A DNA stretch of 64,000 nucleotides from assembly GCF_010747475.1 (NCBI RefSeq), contig NZ_VSLZ01000003.1, positions 372,001 to 436,000 of the forward strand, read 5' to 3'. Shown piece by piece: positions 29,032 through 38,206 of the stretch. The DNA comes from Halorussus sp. MSC15.2. Its GTDB lineage: Archaea; Halobacteriota; Halobacteria; Halobacteriales; Haladaptataceae. The notes beneath the pieces were generated by a model that searched no databases, was not told the origin of the DNA, and saw nothing but the letters and a program-made list of their open reading frames with translations. Within the stretch, counting starts at the first letter, position 1. Every line of letters begins with the position of its first letter. Both the position numbers and the translations under genes were made by a program.

Positions 29032-29140
29032 CTCGGGCGACCGTCACGGTCGGGCCACCCTATCGGTCGGGCGGCCGTATCGGTCGCTCGCGTCTGTCGG
29101 CCGGTGGCATGAAGGACCGCGACGCCGTACCGCCGTCGTC

Positions 29141-29383
29141 ATGACAGTCGCGCTCACCGAGGACGAGGTGGACAAGCGGGTCGTGGACCGCGACGGGACG
29201 GAGGTGGGGACGGTCGTGGACGTACAGCACGGCGCGGCACACGTCACCGCCGACGAGGAGACCGTCGAAGAGATGCAGACCCGCCTCCCGCAGGGTAGCA
29301 TCGACGAGAACACCTACGCGGTCCACGACGAGAGCGTCGCCGAGATTACCGACGAGGAAATCGTGCTGGACGTCTCGGAGTGA
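29141..29383 (+). CDS. Small PRC-barrel-like protein 1
   Basis: An 80-residue acidic protein: ALTEDEVDKRVVDRDGTEVGTVVDVQHGAAHV at the N-terminus is the PRC-barrel pattern (a beta-rich module marking an internal value). The C-terminal part (YAVHDESVAEITDEEIVLD) is the closing strand. It is related in layout to the next small gene. PRC-barrels appear in RimM and photosynthetic reaction-centre H subunits; stand-alone haloarchaeal copies are of unknown role. Confidence 0.7.
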   Translation: MTVALTEDEVDKRVVDRDGTEVGTVVDVQHGAAHVTADEETVEEMQTRLPQGSIDENTYAVHDESVAEITDEEIVLDVSE

Positions 29384-29512
29384 GGCCGGGGGCAGGACTC
29401 CCGAGGTAGTGTCGGGCCGTCGTTCTCGGAGTCCCTACAACCGCAGTTCGCCACCTCGGTCGTCCCGTCCGGGGGCCGCAGTCGTCTTCACCGAGTACGT
29501 CGAACTCACCGT

Positions 29513-29761
29513 ATGGAGTTCACCGAAGACGACGAAGGCGCGTCCGTGTTCGACGCCGACCGCGAGAAGATAGGCGTCGTCACCGAAGTCCGGGACGGCA
29601 CCGCCTACGTCGAACCCGAACCCAGTCTGACCGAGGAACTGAAGGCCAAGCTCGACTGGGGGAGCCACGAGGCCGACGAGGACGCCTACCCGCTCCGCGC
29701 CGACTGGATAGACGAGGTAGACGACAACGAGATTCTGCTGCGGACTCGGCCGCAAGGGTAA
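29513..29761 (+). CDS. Small PRC-barrel-like protein 2
   Basis: An 82-residue acidic protein resembling its neighbour: GASVFDADREKIGVVTEVRDGTAYVEPEP, then a middle helix (SLTEELKAKLDWG) and a last strand (AYPLRADWIDEVDDNEILL). The two copies are 130 nt apart on the same strand and probably arose by duplication. Function unknown. Confidence 0.75.
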   Translation: MEFTEDDEGASVFDADREKIGVVTEVRDGTAYVEPEPSLTEELKAKLDWGSHEADEDAYPLRADWIDEVDDNEILLRTRPQG

Positions 29762-29796
29762 GCGAGAACGGGATTTTCGAGCGGTCGGTCCGCGAC

Positions 29797-30696
29797 TCAG
29801 AGCAGACTCCGGGCCATCTCCGCGACCGCCTCGGCGTCGTCGCCGAGCAGGTAGACGATGGGTTCGATGCCGTAGCCGCCGGTGTGGTAGAGGACGGTCG
29901 CGTCCGGGTTGTCGCGGAGGGCCGCGCCGACCACCGCGTCCAAATCGTCGTACTCGGCGTCGAATTCGGCCGCCTCGTGACCGTCCGCTTCGAGCGCCGC
30001 GACGATGTCCGGGTCGTAGCGGACGTTGAGCGCCGCGCGGACGTCGCTGCCGTTCCGGCGGGCCGCGAGCAGCAGCGAGGCGACGTGTTCGCTCACGCCG
30101 AACTCGGGTTCCGACGGGACGGTGGTCTGGCCCTTCACGTCGAAGATGCGGCCGGGGACGCCCGCCACGTCGTCGATGCCGTCGGCGTCGGGCGTGCACT
30201 CACAGAGGTTCGACCCGACCGCCGGGATGAGCGACGCGAACCCGCTGGCGCTCTCGACGATGGTCAGGCCCCGGCGGAGCGACGACCGGACGCGCTCGGT
30301 CACCCGGAGTTCGCCCTCCGGGTCGTGAACGTCGAAGTCGCCGCCGTGGCCCGCGAGTTCGGGCATCTGGGCCTCGTGAATCTCCGCGACGAGGTCCCGC
30401 TTCTCGAGTCGCCGAATCAGAATCTCGATTTCGACCAGCGCCTCGACACGACTCATCGTGTCCTCGGCCAGTCCCTCGCCGACCCGGGAGACGAGGTTCC
30501 GGACGCGCTCGTCCGCGAGGATGCGCTCGTTGCGCTCGACCTCGCCGTTGGCGTACTTCGACACCGCGCTCTGACTGATGCCGAGCAGGTCCGCGACCTC
30601 GCTCTGGGTCAGCCCTCGGTCGCGCAGGTCCTCGGCCAGCATCGACCGGACGGTGGGGAGAAACTCCTCGACCACTATCTCCTCCGCGAACCTCAT
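29797..30696 (-). CDS. thiR: Thiamine regulator ThiR (HTH plus ThiN domain)
   Basis: A 299-residue regulator. The N-terminal XRE-type helix-turn-helix (about 28-50, [20 protein letters not shown]) is followed by a helical linker. The C-terminal ThiN domain (about 125-299) contains [25 protein letters not shown] and [17 protein letters not shown], the thiamine-phosphate-binding family. In Haloferax the ThiN-type regulator ThiR controls thi4 and thiC, and thi4 lies 8 kb upstream here. The ATG overlaps the dcd stop by 4 nt, so it is co-transcribed with dcd. ThiN here is likely a ligand sensor more than a catalyst. Confidence 0.9.
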   Translation of the reverse strand: MRFAEEIVVEEFLPTVRSMLAEDLRDRGLTQSEVADLLGISQSAVSKYANGEVERNERILADERVRNLVSRVGEGLAEDTMSRVEALVEIEILIRRLEKRDLVAEIHEAQMPELAGHGGDFDVHDPEGELRVTERVRSSLRRGLTIVESASGFASLIPAVGSNLCECTPDADGIDDVAGVPGRIFDVKGQTTVPSEPEFGVSEHVASLLLAARRNGSDVRAALNVRYDPDIVAALEADGHEAAEFDAEYDDLDAVVGAALRDNPDATVLYHTGGYGIEPIVYLLGDDAEAVAEMARSLL

Positions 30697-31328
30697 CGGC
30701 GTTCACCCGCCCTCTCGCCGTCGCCCCGCTGGTCGTCGGTTCGCTGGTCGCCGCCGAACTCCTCGTCGCCGCCAATCTTCGAGGCCTGCGGTCCCGACTG
30801 GTCCTGATACTTCGACCCGCGGTCGGCCCCGTACGGGCGGTCCGACGCGCTCTTGAGTTCGGTGAAGATGAGTTGCGAGATGCGAGTCCCGGGCGTGAGC
30901 GCCACCGGGGCGGTGCCCAGATTCGAGAGTTCGAGGGTTATCTGGCCGCAGTACCCCGGGTCCACGACGCCCGCGGTGGCGTGGATGACGACCGCGAGAC
31001 GGCCGAACGACGACCGCCCCTCGACGTGGGCCAGCAGGTCCGGCGGAATCTCGACGCGCTCGCGCGTCGTCCCCAGCACGAAGTCGCCCGGGTGGAGGAT
31101 GAACTCGTCGCCCTCGTCCACGTGGGTCTCGGTGACGTACTCCGAGACCTCCTGTTCGCTGTCCGGGTGGATGCAGGGGATGTTGGTGCGTTGGAACTCC
31201 AAGAACTCGCGGCCGAGTCGCAGGTCCACGCTCGCGGGTTGAATCTGGAGGTCGGGGTCGTCCAGCGGTTCGACCACGAGGTCGCCAGCCTCCATTCGGT
31301 CGAGGATGTCGGCGTCCGAGAGTATCAT
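30693..31328 (-). CDS. dcd: dCTP deaminase
   Basis: Dcd converts dCTP to dUTP (and in some archaea further to dUMP), feeding thymidylate synthesis. The 211-residue protein has the trimer-forming start [17 protein letters not shown], the block [15 protein letters not shown], the catalytic region [24 protein letters not shown] and [24 protein letters not shown]. The C-terminal 40 residues are a polar Gly/Asp/Arg-rich tail. It precedes and overlaps thiR (ATGA), forming a two-gene operon with no obvious metabolic link. Confidence 0.96.
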   Translation of the reverse strand: MILSDADILDRMEAGDLVVEPLDDPDLQIQPASVDLRLGREFLEFQRTNIPCIHPDSEQEVSEYVTETHVDEGDEFILHPGDFVLGTTRERVEIPPDLLAHVEGRSSFGRLAVVIHATAGVVDPGYCGQITLELSNLGTAPVALTPGTRISQLIFTELKSASDRPYGADRGSKYQDQSGPQASKIGGDEEFGGDQRTDDQRGDGERAGERR

Positions 31329-31369
31329 ACTCGGGAGTTAGACCCGAGGTGCCTAAATGAACCGGTCTG

Positions 31370-32095
31370 TTAGAACACGCTCAGCAGGAACCCGACGAGC
31401 GCGACGCCGCCGCCCGCGACCGCCGCTTCGCCGGTCGAGATGTCGTGGACGCGTTTCAGTCCGAACGTCCAGACGTACCCCTGCCAACACGCCCCGGCCA
31501 GCGAGAGGACCGCGGTGTCGCCCCGCACGCGCTGGCTCAACGACTGTATCTGGGACGCCAACACTTCGGGGTTCGACGCCGCGAGGTCGATGCCGCCGAG
31601 CGCGGCGTACATGAAGCCGAACCCGACGACCGCCTGCACCGCGCTCGGCAGCATGCCCCACCCGGCGACCGCGAGGGTGTCGAGGAACGACCCCTCTCCG
31701 TCCACCAGCGCGGAGACGACGTGGAGACCGAGCGCGACCAGCGGCCACCCGAGGAGGACGCCGACGAACACCAGCGGGAGGCGCTCGGTGAACGCGCTCC
31801 ACAGCAGGTCGCCGACCACCACGGTCTTCTGCTTCGGTTCGTCGCAGCCTTGCTGCACCATCTCCTCGGCCTCGCTACCCGCCTCGTTCTCGCAGACCCA
31901 GTCGGGCGGGCGCTCCTCGTTTGGTATCTCGGTCGTGGCGGTGAGTCGCTGTGCGAGCGTCCACCCGAACGCGCCGACGACCGCCGTGGAGACCAGCGCG
32001 ACGACGAGAACGACCGCCGCCGCGCGAGCGAGGTTCAGATTCGGCGCGCGCTCGGCGAAGAACGCGTCCGGACGGAAGAGCGGAGTGGGGACCAT
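31370..32095 (-). CDS. Yip1-like multi-pass membrane protein
   Basis: A 241-residue protein with five predicted helices (residues 24-46, 104-126, 146-168, 196-214 and 222-240). It has the GWGMLPSAVQAVVGF-type motif after a soluble loop with two Cys (VCENEAGSE ... QQGCDEPKQK) and a late WTFGLKRVHDIS segment. This is the Yip1/YIF-like domain layout in haloarchaea. Role unknown. It is the first gene of its strand, upstream of nothing else here. Confidence 0.75.
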   Translation of the reverse strand: MVPTPLFRPDAFFAERAPNLNLARAAAVVLVVALVSTAVVGAFGWTLAQRLTATTEIPNEERPPDWVCENEAGSEAEEMVQQGCDEPKQKTVVVGDLLWSAFTERLPLVFVGVLLGWPLVALGLHVVSALVDGEGSFLDTLAVAGWGMLPSAVQAVVGFGFMYAALGGIDLAASNPEVLASQIQSLSQRVRGDTAVLSLAGACWQGYVWTFGLKRVHDISTGEAAVAGGGVALVGFLLSVF

Positions 32096-32196
32096 ACGAG
32101 AACCCCCAAAGCACGGCGTGATATTTCTGTCGCTACGGTGTCGTTTTCCGGGCGGGAGTAGCCACCGATTTATTCCCGCGGGCCGTCCGTGGAGCC

Positions 32197-32535
32197 ATGA
32201 AGCAGACCATCGTCGCCCGCGCCGACCTCGGCATGGGCCAGGGGAAACTCGCCGCGCAGGTCGCCCACGCCTCGCTGTCGGCCTACGAGGACACCGGGAC
32301 GAAGACTCGAAAGCGATGGAAGGGTGAGGGCCAGAAGAAGGTCGTCGTGAAGGGGAACGGCGAGGACGAACTCTTCGAACTCGCCGAGAAGGCCCGGGCG
32401 GAGGGCCTGCCCCACGCCGTCGTCCGCGACGCGGGCCACACCCAACTCGACCCCGGCACGGTCACGGCGCTGGCGGTCGGCCCGGCCGACGACGACCTCG
32501 TGGACAAGGTGACCGGTCACCTCTCGCTGTACTGA
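32197..32535 (+). CDS. pth2: Peptidyl-tRNA hydrolase (Pth2)
   Basis: Pth2 frees tRNA from dropped-off peptidyl-tRNA. The 112-residue protein carries the family start [25 protein letters not shown] and the closing [16 protein letters not shown], with the Gln/Lys/His active residues in those blocks. A gatttatt box (from 32168) is about 27 nt before the ATG, so the transcript is leaderless. Confidence 0.97.
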   Translation: MKQTIVARADLGMGQGKLAAQVAHASLSAYEDTGTKTRKRWKGEGQKKVVVKGNGEDELFELAEKARAEGLPHAVVRDAGHTQLDPGTVTALAVGPADDDLVDKVTGHLSLY

Positions 32536-32875
32536 GTTTTCGTCGCAGAACGCGCTTCACCTCCCGACCACCGGTAGCGCGACGACGACGCAAACCACCG
32601 GTAGTGCGCTGGCAGATTACTCACTGTGGGTCGGATAAAGGGGCCGCGCGCTCGCGGCCGAAGGCCGTGGTCGTCCGGCCGACCCCTATCCGAGACGAAC
32701 CGAAGGTGAGTCGAGGATATGTCGGCCAGCGACCGCGAGCGCGCGGGGGCTTTCGGAGCGTTCGTCTCGGTGGTCGCAGTCGTCGCTTCGCCGACTGGAG
32801 ATTCGTTTCCGGATTCAGCTCCGACCCATCGCAGGAAGTCAGATACAAGCGACCCGGCCACCAACTCCGACACGA
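32536..32875. other. Intergenic region with a foldable GC-rich element
   Basis: 340 bases between pth2 and truD with no convincing gene. It contains the compact stem structure at 32631-32693 described separately. The repeated word accaccggtag occurs at 32569 and 32595. truD's promoter box (agatacaagc, about 32840-32849) closes the region. Confidence 0.5.
32631..32693 (+). ncRNA. Possible three-way-junction structured RNA element
   Basis: An outer perfect 7-bp stem (tcggata 32631-32637 with tatccga 32687-32693), continued by gggg/cccc (32640-32643 with 32683-32686), encloses two hairpins: 32644-32657 (5-7 bp, loop gcgct region) and 32663-32680 (ggccg / cggcc). It may be a small RNA, a processed 3' end of pth2 or a chance fold in GC-rich DNA. 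Confidence 0.25.
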
Positions 32876-34213
32876 ATGCGCGAGGCGTACCCAGTCGAGC
32901 GGGCGGTCGGCATCGAACACTTCGTCAGCGACAGTGACGGCATCGGCGGCCGCCTCCGGGCGTCGCCCGAGGACTTCCGGGTTCGGGAGGTCGAGCGGTT
33001 CGACACCGAACCGGCAGACGCCGACCCCGCGGCGTACCCCCACCTCGTGGTCCGGGCGACCCTCCGGGAGTGGGACACCAACGACTTCGCCAAGCGCCTC
33101 TCGGACGCGCTGGGAATCAGCCGCGAGCGCGTCTCGTGGGCCGGAACTAAGGACAAGTACGCGGTCACGACCCAGTTGTTCACCCTCCGGAAGGTGGACC
33201 CGTCGGACCTCGCGGAGGTGTCCGTCTACGACGCCGACGTCGAGGTGCTGGGCCGGGCCGGACGCGGACTGGAGTTCGGCGACCTCGCAGGCAACGAGTT
33301 CGAAATCGCGGTCCGGGACGCCGAGAACCCCGGCAACGCCGAGCGGGTGCGCGACGAACTAGTCGAGTGGTCGGGGAGTCCCCTCGGCGTCCCGAACTTC
33401 TTCGGTCAGCAGCGGTTCGGCAGTCGGCGGCCCGTCACCCACGACGTGGGTCTCCACGTCGTCCGCGGCGAGTGGGAGGAGGCGGTCCGGGCATACGTCG
33501 CCAACCCCTACGAGACCGAACCCGAGGGGAGCCAACGCGCCCGCCGGGAGGCCGCCGACGCCTTCGAGGAGCGCGACTGGCAGGCCGCACTCGACGCCGT
33601 CCCCCCGCGACTCGGCTTCGAGCGCGCGATGGCCAACCAGTTGGTCGAGTCGGGCGGTGACCGGCCCGAGGACTTCCGGGCGGCGCTCGAAGCCGTGCCC
33701 TCGAACCTCCAGCGCCTGTTCGTCAACGCCGCCCAGTCGTACGCCTTCAACCGCATCCTGAGCGAGCGACTGGAGCGAGGGCTTCCGTTCGACCGGCCGG
33801 TCGCGGGCGACGTGGCCTGTTTCGCCGAGGAGGTGGACGGCGTGACCCTACCGGACCCCGACCGCGAACAGCGGGTGACCGAGCGCCGCGTCGAGACGGT
33901 CACCCGCCACTGCGAGCGCGGCCGGGCGTTCGTGACCGCCCCGCTCGTGGGGACCGAGACCGAACTCGCGGACGGGGAACCCGGCGAAATCGAGCGCGAG
34001 GTGCTGGACGAGTTGGACCTCGAACCGGGCGACTTCGACCTGCCGGGGGAGTTCCACTCGACCGGGACGCGGCGGGCGATTCTGGTCCGGACCGACCTCG
34101 AAATCGACCGCGAGGACGAGGAAGCGGTGGGCTTCGACTTCACGCTCCCGAAGGGGTCGTACGCCACGGTGGTGCTTCGGGAGTTCATGAAGAACGACCC
34201 CGCCGAGGAGTAG
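32876..34213 (+). CDS. truD: tRNA pseudouridine(13) synthase TruD
   Basis: TruD isomerises U13 in certain tRNAs. The 445-residue protein carries the catalytic Asp93 in the motif [14 protein letters not shown], the conserved [17 protein letters not shown] near the start and [17 protein letters not shown] (the TRUD insert begins after it). The C-terminal [13 protein letters not shown] is also family-typical. Compared with bacterial TruD it is longer, as usual in archaea. Start at 32876 with a leaderless box about 27 nt upstream. Confidence 0.97.
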   Translation: MREAYPVERAVGIEHFVSDSDGIGGRLRASPEDFRVREVERFDTEPADADPAAYPHLVVRATLREWDTNDFAKRLSDALGISRERVSWAGTKDKYAVTTQLFTLRKVDPSDLAEVSVYDADVEVLGRAGRGLEFGDLAGNEFEIAVRDAENPGNAERVRDELVEWSGSPLGVPNFFGQQRFGSRRPVTHDVGLHVVRGEWEEAVRAYVANPYETEPEGSQRARREAADAFEERDWQAALDAVPPRLGFERAMANQLVESGGDRPEDFRAALEAVPSNLQRLFVNAAQSYAFNRILSERLERGLPFDRPVAGDVACFAEEVDGVTLPDPDREQRVTERRVETVTRHCERGRAFVTAPLVGTETELADGEPGEIEREVLDELDLEPGDFDLPGEFHSTGTRRAILVRTDLEIDREDEEAVGFDFTLPKGSYATVVLREFMKNDPAEE

Positions 34214-34299
34214 CGGAGCGGGTTTCCGACACGAGACGGCGACTCTCCGTCGGCCGAGGCCTCAAACCATATCCCCGAAGCAGTCGTACCCGGTTCGAG

Positions 34300-34647
34300 A
34301 TGAGTTACGCCAACAGGAGCGAGCGCCTCCAGCGCCAAATCGACGACGCCATCGCCGACGGGTGGCGAATCGAGTCCGAGACGCCCGAACGCGTCGTCCT
34401 CGTCAAGCGCAACGTCGGGAGCCTGAGCGTCCACCTGATTCTGGCAATCCTGACAGGATGGTGGTCGTTCGGTCTCGTCAACCTCGTCTACGGCGGGTAC
34501 AAGTATCTGAACGACTCCCGGAGGCGGGTCCTCCGCGAGGGCACGGCCTGTCCCGAGTGCGGCGCGTCGGTCGCGCCGGACGCGAGTTACTGTCAGAACT
34601 GCGGTACCGAACTCCCCGCGACGAGCATCGAATCCACGACCACGTGA
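34300..34647 (+). CDS. Membrane protein with C-terminal zinc ribbon
   Basis: A 115-residue protein: helical polar start (1-40), one or two hydrophobic segments (42-68, SLSVHLILAILTGWWSFGLVNLVYGGY), then a zinc ribbon with Cys84, Cys87, Cys98 and Cys101 (CPECGAS ... YCQNCG). This small architecture is common in haloarchaea. The partner of the zinc ribbon is unknown. Confidence 0.8.
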   Translation: MSYANRSERLQRQIDDAIADGWRIESETPERVVLVKRNVGSLSVHLILAILTGWWSFGLVNLVYGGYKYLNDSRRRVLREGTACPECGASVAPDASYCQNCGTELPATSIESTTT

Positions 34648-34767
34648 AGCGTCGATTCGGGACGGATAACCGTGTCAGCGTTCGGGTGGACGATTGACCG
34701 ACGAGCGGACGGCCGCCGATTCTCACGTATCCCTCAATCCTCGAACCGTTCTCTCGGTTTTCCAAAC

Positions 34768-34776
34768 TACTATACG
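34768..34776 (+). promoter_or_regulatory. TATA-like box of the biotin operon
   Basis: tactatacg core is centred 27-28 nt before the bioB GTG at 34800. This supports that GTG and a leaderless operon. Confidence 0.4.
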
Positions 34777-34799
34777 ACTCGTAAACTCAACGTTTTGAC

Positions 34800-35921
34800 G
34801 TGGTTGACAAGACGGGTAATCCGACTATCGACGACGCTGTCGCCAGAGTCCTCGACGGTGAGCGCCTCGACAGGCGGGACGCGCTCGCCCTGATAGCGCA
34901 ACCCGTCGAGGCGCTCGCGCCCGCCGCGGACTACGTGCGGGCACAGTACGGCGACGACACGGTAGACGCCTGTAGCATCGTGAACGCCAAAGCGGGTAGC
35001 TGCGCGGAAGACTGCGGATTCTGCGCCCAGTCGGTCCACTTCGACACCGGCATCGACAACTACGGCTTTCTCGACCCGAAGGAGATACTGAAGGCCGCCA
35101 AGCGGGCCGAGCGCGACGGCGCTCAACGGTTCGGCATCGTCGTCGCCGAGAAGGGCGTCAGCAAGGAGAAGCGCCCCGACGAGTGGGCGGAGGTCCTCAG
35201 GGCGATTCGGCTCGTCCGGGACGAGACCGACGTCGCGGTCGACGCGAGCCTCGGCATCTTGACCCCCGAAGAGGCCGAAATTCTCGCCGCGGAGGGTATC
35301 AACCATTACAATCACAACATCGAGACCTCGCCGGACTACTTCCCCGAAGTCGTCTCCACTCACGACTTCGAGGACCGAGTGAAGACGCTCGAACGCGCGA
35401 AGGCGGCCGGGATGGACCTCTGTGCCGGCGTCATCCTCGGGATGGGCGAGGCTCCGACCGACAGGGTGGACGCCGCGCTCGCGCTCCGGGACGTCGGCGT
35501 CTCGTCGCTCCCGGTGAACGTCCTCAACCCGGTCGAGGGGACGCCGCTCGGCGAGGACGGGACAGCCGACATCTCGACGACGGAGATTCTGAAGACCATC
35601 GCGGTGTATCGGTTGCTCCACCCCGAGGCGCGGGTCCGCCTCACCGGCGGCCGGGAGGTGAACCTCGACGCCGACGAACAGCACCTCCCCTTCGAGGCGG
35701 GTGCCGACGGGATGCTCACCGGCGACTACCTCACCACCGAGGGCCAGTCGCCCGGCGAGGACATCGAAGTAGTCGAACGCGCGGGGATGCGCCCGAACAT
35801 GGACGAGAACGAGTTCGACCCCGAGGCGGTCAAGGCCAGAGCCGACGACGGAGCGGCCGTCGAAACTGCAGCGGGGTCCGCGACCAGCACCGCCAGCGAA
35901 TCGAACGCCACCGACGACTGA
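34800..35921 (+). CDS. bioB: Biotin synthase
   Basis: BioB inserts sulfur into dethiobiotin by radical SAM chemistry. The 373-residue protein carries the CxxxCxxC cluster Cys68/Cys72/Cys75 (GSCAEDCGFCAQS) and the later blocks NHYNHNIETSPDYFPEV and LPVNVLNPVEGTPLG. The C-terminal 50 residues are an acidic halophile tail. Translation starts at GTG. The next gene begins 3 nt after its stop. It heads a four-gene biotin operon. Confidence 0.97.
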   Translation: MVDKTGNPTIDDAVARVLDGERLDRRDALALIAQPVEALAPAADYVRAQYGDDTVDACSIVNAKAGSCAEDCGFCAQSVHFDTGIDNYGFLDPKEILKAAKRAERDGAQRFGIVVAEKGVSKEKRPDEWAEVLRAIRLVRDETDVAVDASLGILTPEEAEILAAEGINHYNHNIETSPDYFPEVVSTHDFEDRVKTLERAKAAGMDLCAGVILGMGEAPTDRVDAALALRDVGVSSLPVNVLNPVEGTPLGEDGTADISTTEILKTIAVYRLLHPEARVRLTGGREVNLDADEQHLPFEAGADGMLTGDYLTTEGQSPGEDIEVVERAGMRPNMDENEFDPEAVKARADDGAAVETAAGSATSTASESNATDD

Positions 35922-35924
35922 ACG

Positions 35925-36977
35925 ATGACGAACGACATCAACTTCGCGGTACTCGGAACGGGCGGTATCGGCAGACGAACGCTCGAAGTCAGCACTTACA
36001 AGGACGGTCTCACGCCGGTCGCGGCCTGCGACCGCCACGGGGTCGCCATCGACCGCGACGGTCTCGACGTCGAGGAACTGCTCGACGCCACGGAAGGCAA
36101 CGTCGCGGGCGACGGAACCGGGGACACTCGTACCGACGGCGGAACGACCGTCAAACAACGTGGCGAGAACGCGGGCGTCGCCGCCTCCTCGCAGGGCGAA
36201 CCAACCTCGACGCCCATCGACGACGTCGTCGCTCTCGGCGAGGAAATCGACGCAGTGCTGATAGCACTCCCGAACCTCGAACACGACTTCGTCCCGCGCG
36301 TGGCCGAGCGGTTCGCCGACGCCGACTACGAGGGCGTGCTGATAGACGTGCTGAAGCGCTCGCGGGTCATCGGCGAACTGGAGAGCCGCGAGGACGCGTT
36401 CGCGGACTCGGGCATCACCTTCGTCTGCGGCGCGGGCGCGACTCCCGGCTTCCTCACCGGGGCGGCCGCACTCGCCGCCCAGTCGTTCGTGGCGGTCGAG
36501 GCGGTCGAAATCCGGTGGGGCGTCGGTCTCAAGTCGGGCTACGAGGACAATCGCGGGACGGTCCGAGAGGACATCGCCCACCTCGACGGCTACGACATGG
36601 AGACCGCCCGCGAGATGAGCGAGGAGGAAATCGAGGCGGTCGTCGAGGAGCACGACGGCGTCATCGAGTTCGAGGACATGGAACACGCAGACGACGTACT
36701 GCTCGAACGCGCGGGCATCTGCGACGCCGAGGACGTGACCGTCGGCGGCGTCCTCGACGTTCGCAACGACGAGAAGCCGACGACGACGACCGTCCGGGTG
36801 ACCGGCCGAACGTTCGACGGCGAGCGCGGGACCAACACCTTCGAACTCGACGACGCGACCAGCATGGCCGCGAACGTCAACGGTCCCGCTCTCGGGTACC
36901 TGAAAGCCGCGATTCGGCGCAACCGCGCGGGGGAGTACGGCGTCTTCGGCCCGGCCGAACTGATGCCGGGATTCTAG
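35925..36977 (+). CDS. bioU: BioU-like (S)-8-amino-7-oxononanoate synthase
   Basis: A 350-residue NAD(P)-binding protein of the saccharopine/Gfo-Idh type: Rossmann motif FAVLGTGGIGRRTLEV (7-22), an insertion (60-97) rich in Gly/Thr, and IDAVLIALPNLEHDFVPR. Cyanobacterial BioU is a suicide enzyme that uses its own lysine to make diaminopelargonate in place of BioA. Here Lys144 in LIDVLKRSRVIGE is the best candidate. Support is context: it lies between bioB and bioF, and bioA is absent from the operon. The assignment is from memory of the family and not proven. Confidence 0.75.
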   Translation: MTNDINFAVLGTGGIGRRTLEVSTYKDGLTPVAACDRHGVAIDRDGLDVEELLDATEGNVAGDGTGDTRTDGGTTVKQRGENAGVAASSQGEPTSTPIDDVVALGEEIDAVLIALPNLEHDFVPRVAERFADADYEGVLIDVLKRSRVIGELESREDAFADSGITFVCGAGATPGFLTGAAALAAQSFVAVEAVEIRWGVGLKSGYEDNRGTVREDIAHLDGYDMETAREMSEEEIEAVVEEHDGVIEFEDMEHADDVLLERAGICDAEDVTVGGVLDVRNDEKPTTTTVRVTGRTFDGERGTNTFELDDATSMAANVNGPALGYLKAAIRRNRAGEYGVFGPAELMPGF

Positions 36978-36979
36978 CG

Positions 36980-38206
36980 ATGTCGGACCGAGAGGCGACA
37001 CCCGACAGAGGGTTCGACCCCGAGACGGTCCTCGCCGACCGCGAGGCGCGAGGACTCCGACGGCACCGCCGTCCCGCGGAGGAAGTCGCGGCCCGAACCC
37101 GGTTCGCCCCGGACCCGAAGGGCGACCGGCCGCGGTTCGGTCGCGAGCGACTCGTGTTCGCCGCGAACGACTACCTCGGACTCGCCGACGACTCACGGGT
37201 CGAGCGCGCGGCCTCGGCGGCCGCGCGCGAAGTGGGGACCGGCGCGGGCGCGAGCCGACTCGTCACGGGCGACACTCGCCTCCACCGGGCGCTCGAACGC
37301 GACATCGCCGAGACCAAACGCACCGAGCGCGCGCTCGTCTTCTCGTCGGGCTACGCCGCGAACGTCGGGACCATCGGCGCGCTCGCACCCGACGTGGTCT
37401 TCTCCGACGAACTGAACCACGCCAGCATCGTGGACGGCTGTCGGCTCTCCGGGACCGAGACCGTCGTGTACGACCACTGCGACGCCGACGCGCTCGCGAC
37501 CGTGATGGCCGAGCGCGCCCGCGAGACCGACCCGACCGCGGACGAGCGCTGGCTGGTCGTGACCGACAGCGTGTTCAGCATGGACGGAACGGTCGCGCCC
37601 CTCGGCGCGGTCTGCGACGTCGCCGAACGCCACGGCGCGTGGGTCATGGTGGACGAGGCCCACGCGACCGGCCTCCACGAGGACGGTGGCGGCGTCGTCC
37701 AGCGCGAGGGTCTCTCGGACAGGGTGGACGTCCAGATGGGAACGCTGTCGAAGGCGCTGGCCGCGCAGGGCGGGTACGTCGCGGGCGACGAGTCGCTCGT
37801 GGAGTTGCTCGTCAACGAGGCGCGGTCGTTCGTCTACTCCACGGGACTCGCGCCGCCGGCCGCCGGGGCCGCTCGTGAAGCCCTCCGCATCGCCCGGGAG
37901 GGCGACCTCCGCGAGTCGTTCTGGTCGAACGTCGAGTACCTCCGAGAGGGGCTGGAGTCGCTCGGGTTCGACGTCCTCGGCGATTCCCACGTTCTCCCGG
38001 TGTTGGTCGGCGACCGTGCCGACGCCGTGGCGCTGGCCGACGGACTCCGGGAACTGGGCGTGGTCGCTCCGGCTATCCGGCCGCCGACGGTCCCCGACGG
38101 TACGAGTCGGATTCGCGTCGCGCCGATGGCGACCCACACCGCCGACGACCTCGACGCGTGTCTCGACGCGTTCGAGGCCGAGGCGACTCGACTCGACCTG
38201 CCATGA
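36980..38206 (+). CDS. bioF: 8-amino-7-oxononanoate synthase
   Basis: BioF is a PLP enzyme joining pimeloyl thioester and alanine. The 408-residue protein has FAANDYLGLADD, the cofactor region LNHASIVDGCRLS, VDEAHATGLHEDG, and the Schiff-base Lys in MGTLSKALAAQGGY. The ATG at 36980 lies 2 nt after the bioU stop. A much longer frame to 35183 is only the open shadow of bioB. It overlaps bioD by 4 nt. Confidence 0.95.
   Translation: MSDREATPDRGFDPETVLADREARGLRRHRRPAEEVAARTRFAPDPKGDRPRFGRERLVFAANDYLGLADDSRVERAASAAAREVGTGAGASRLVTGDTRLHRALERDIAETKRTERALVFSSGYAANVGTIGALAPDVVFSDELNHASIVDGCRLSGTETVVYDHCDADALATVMAERARETDPTADERWLVVTDSVFSMDGTVAPLGAVCDVAERHGAWVMVDEAHATGLHEDGGGVVQREGLSDRVDVQMGTLSKALAAQGGYVAGDESLVELLVNEARSFVYSTGLAPPAAGAAREALRIAREGDLRESFWSNVEYLREGLESLGFDVLGDSHVLPVLVGDRADAVALADGLRELGVVAPAIRPPTVPDGTSRIRVAPMATHTADDLDACLDAFEAEATRLDLP

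Noticed and set aside
35183-36979. Long N-terminal extension of bioF
   Set aside because: Out-of-frame translation of bioB and bioU; the family N-terminus begins at 36980.
34770-37196. 808-residue minus-strand frame opposite the biotin operon
   Set aside because: Antisense shadow of bioB and bioU; composition is not that of a haloarchaeal protein.
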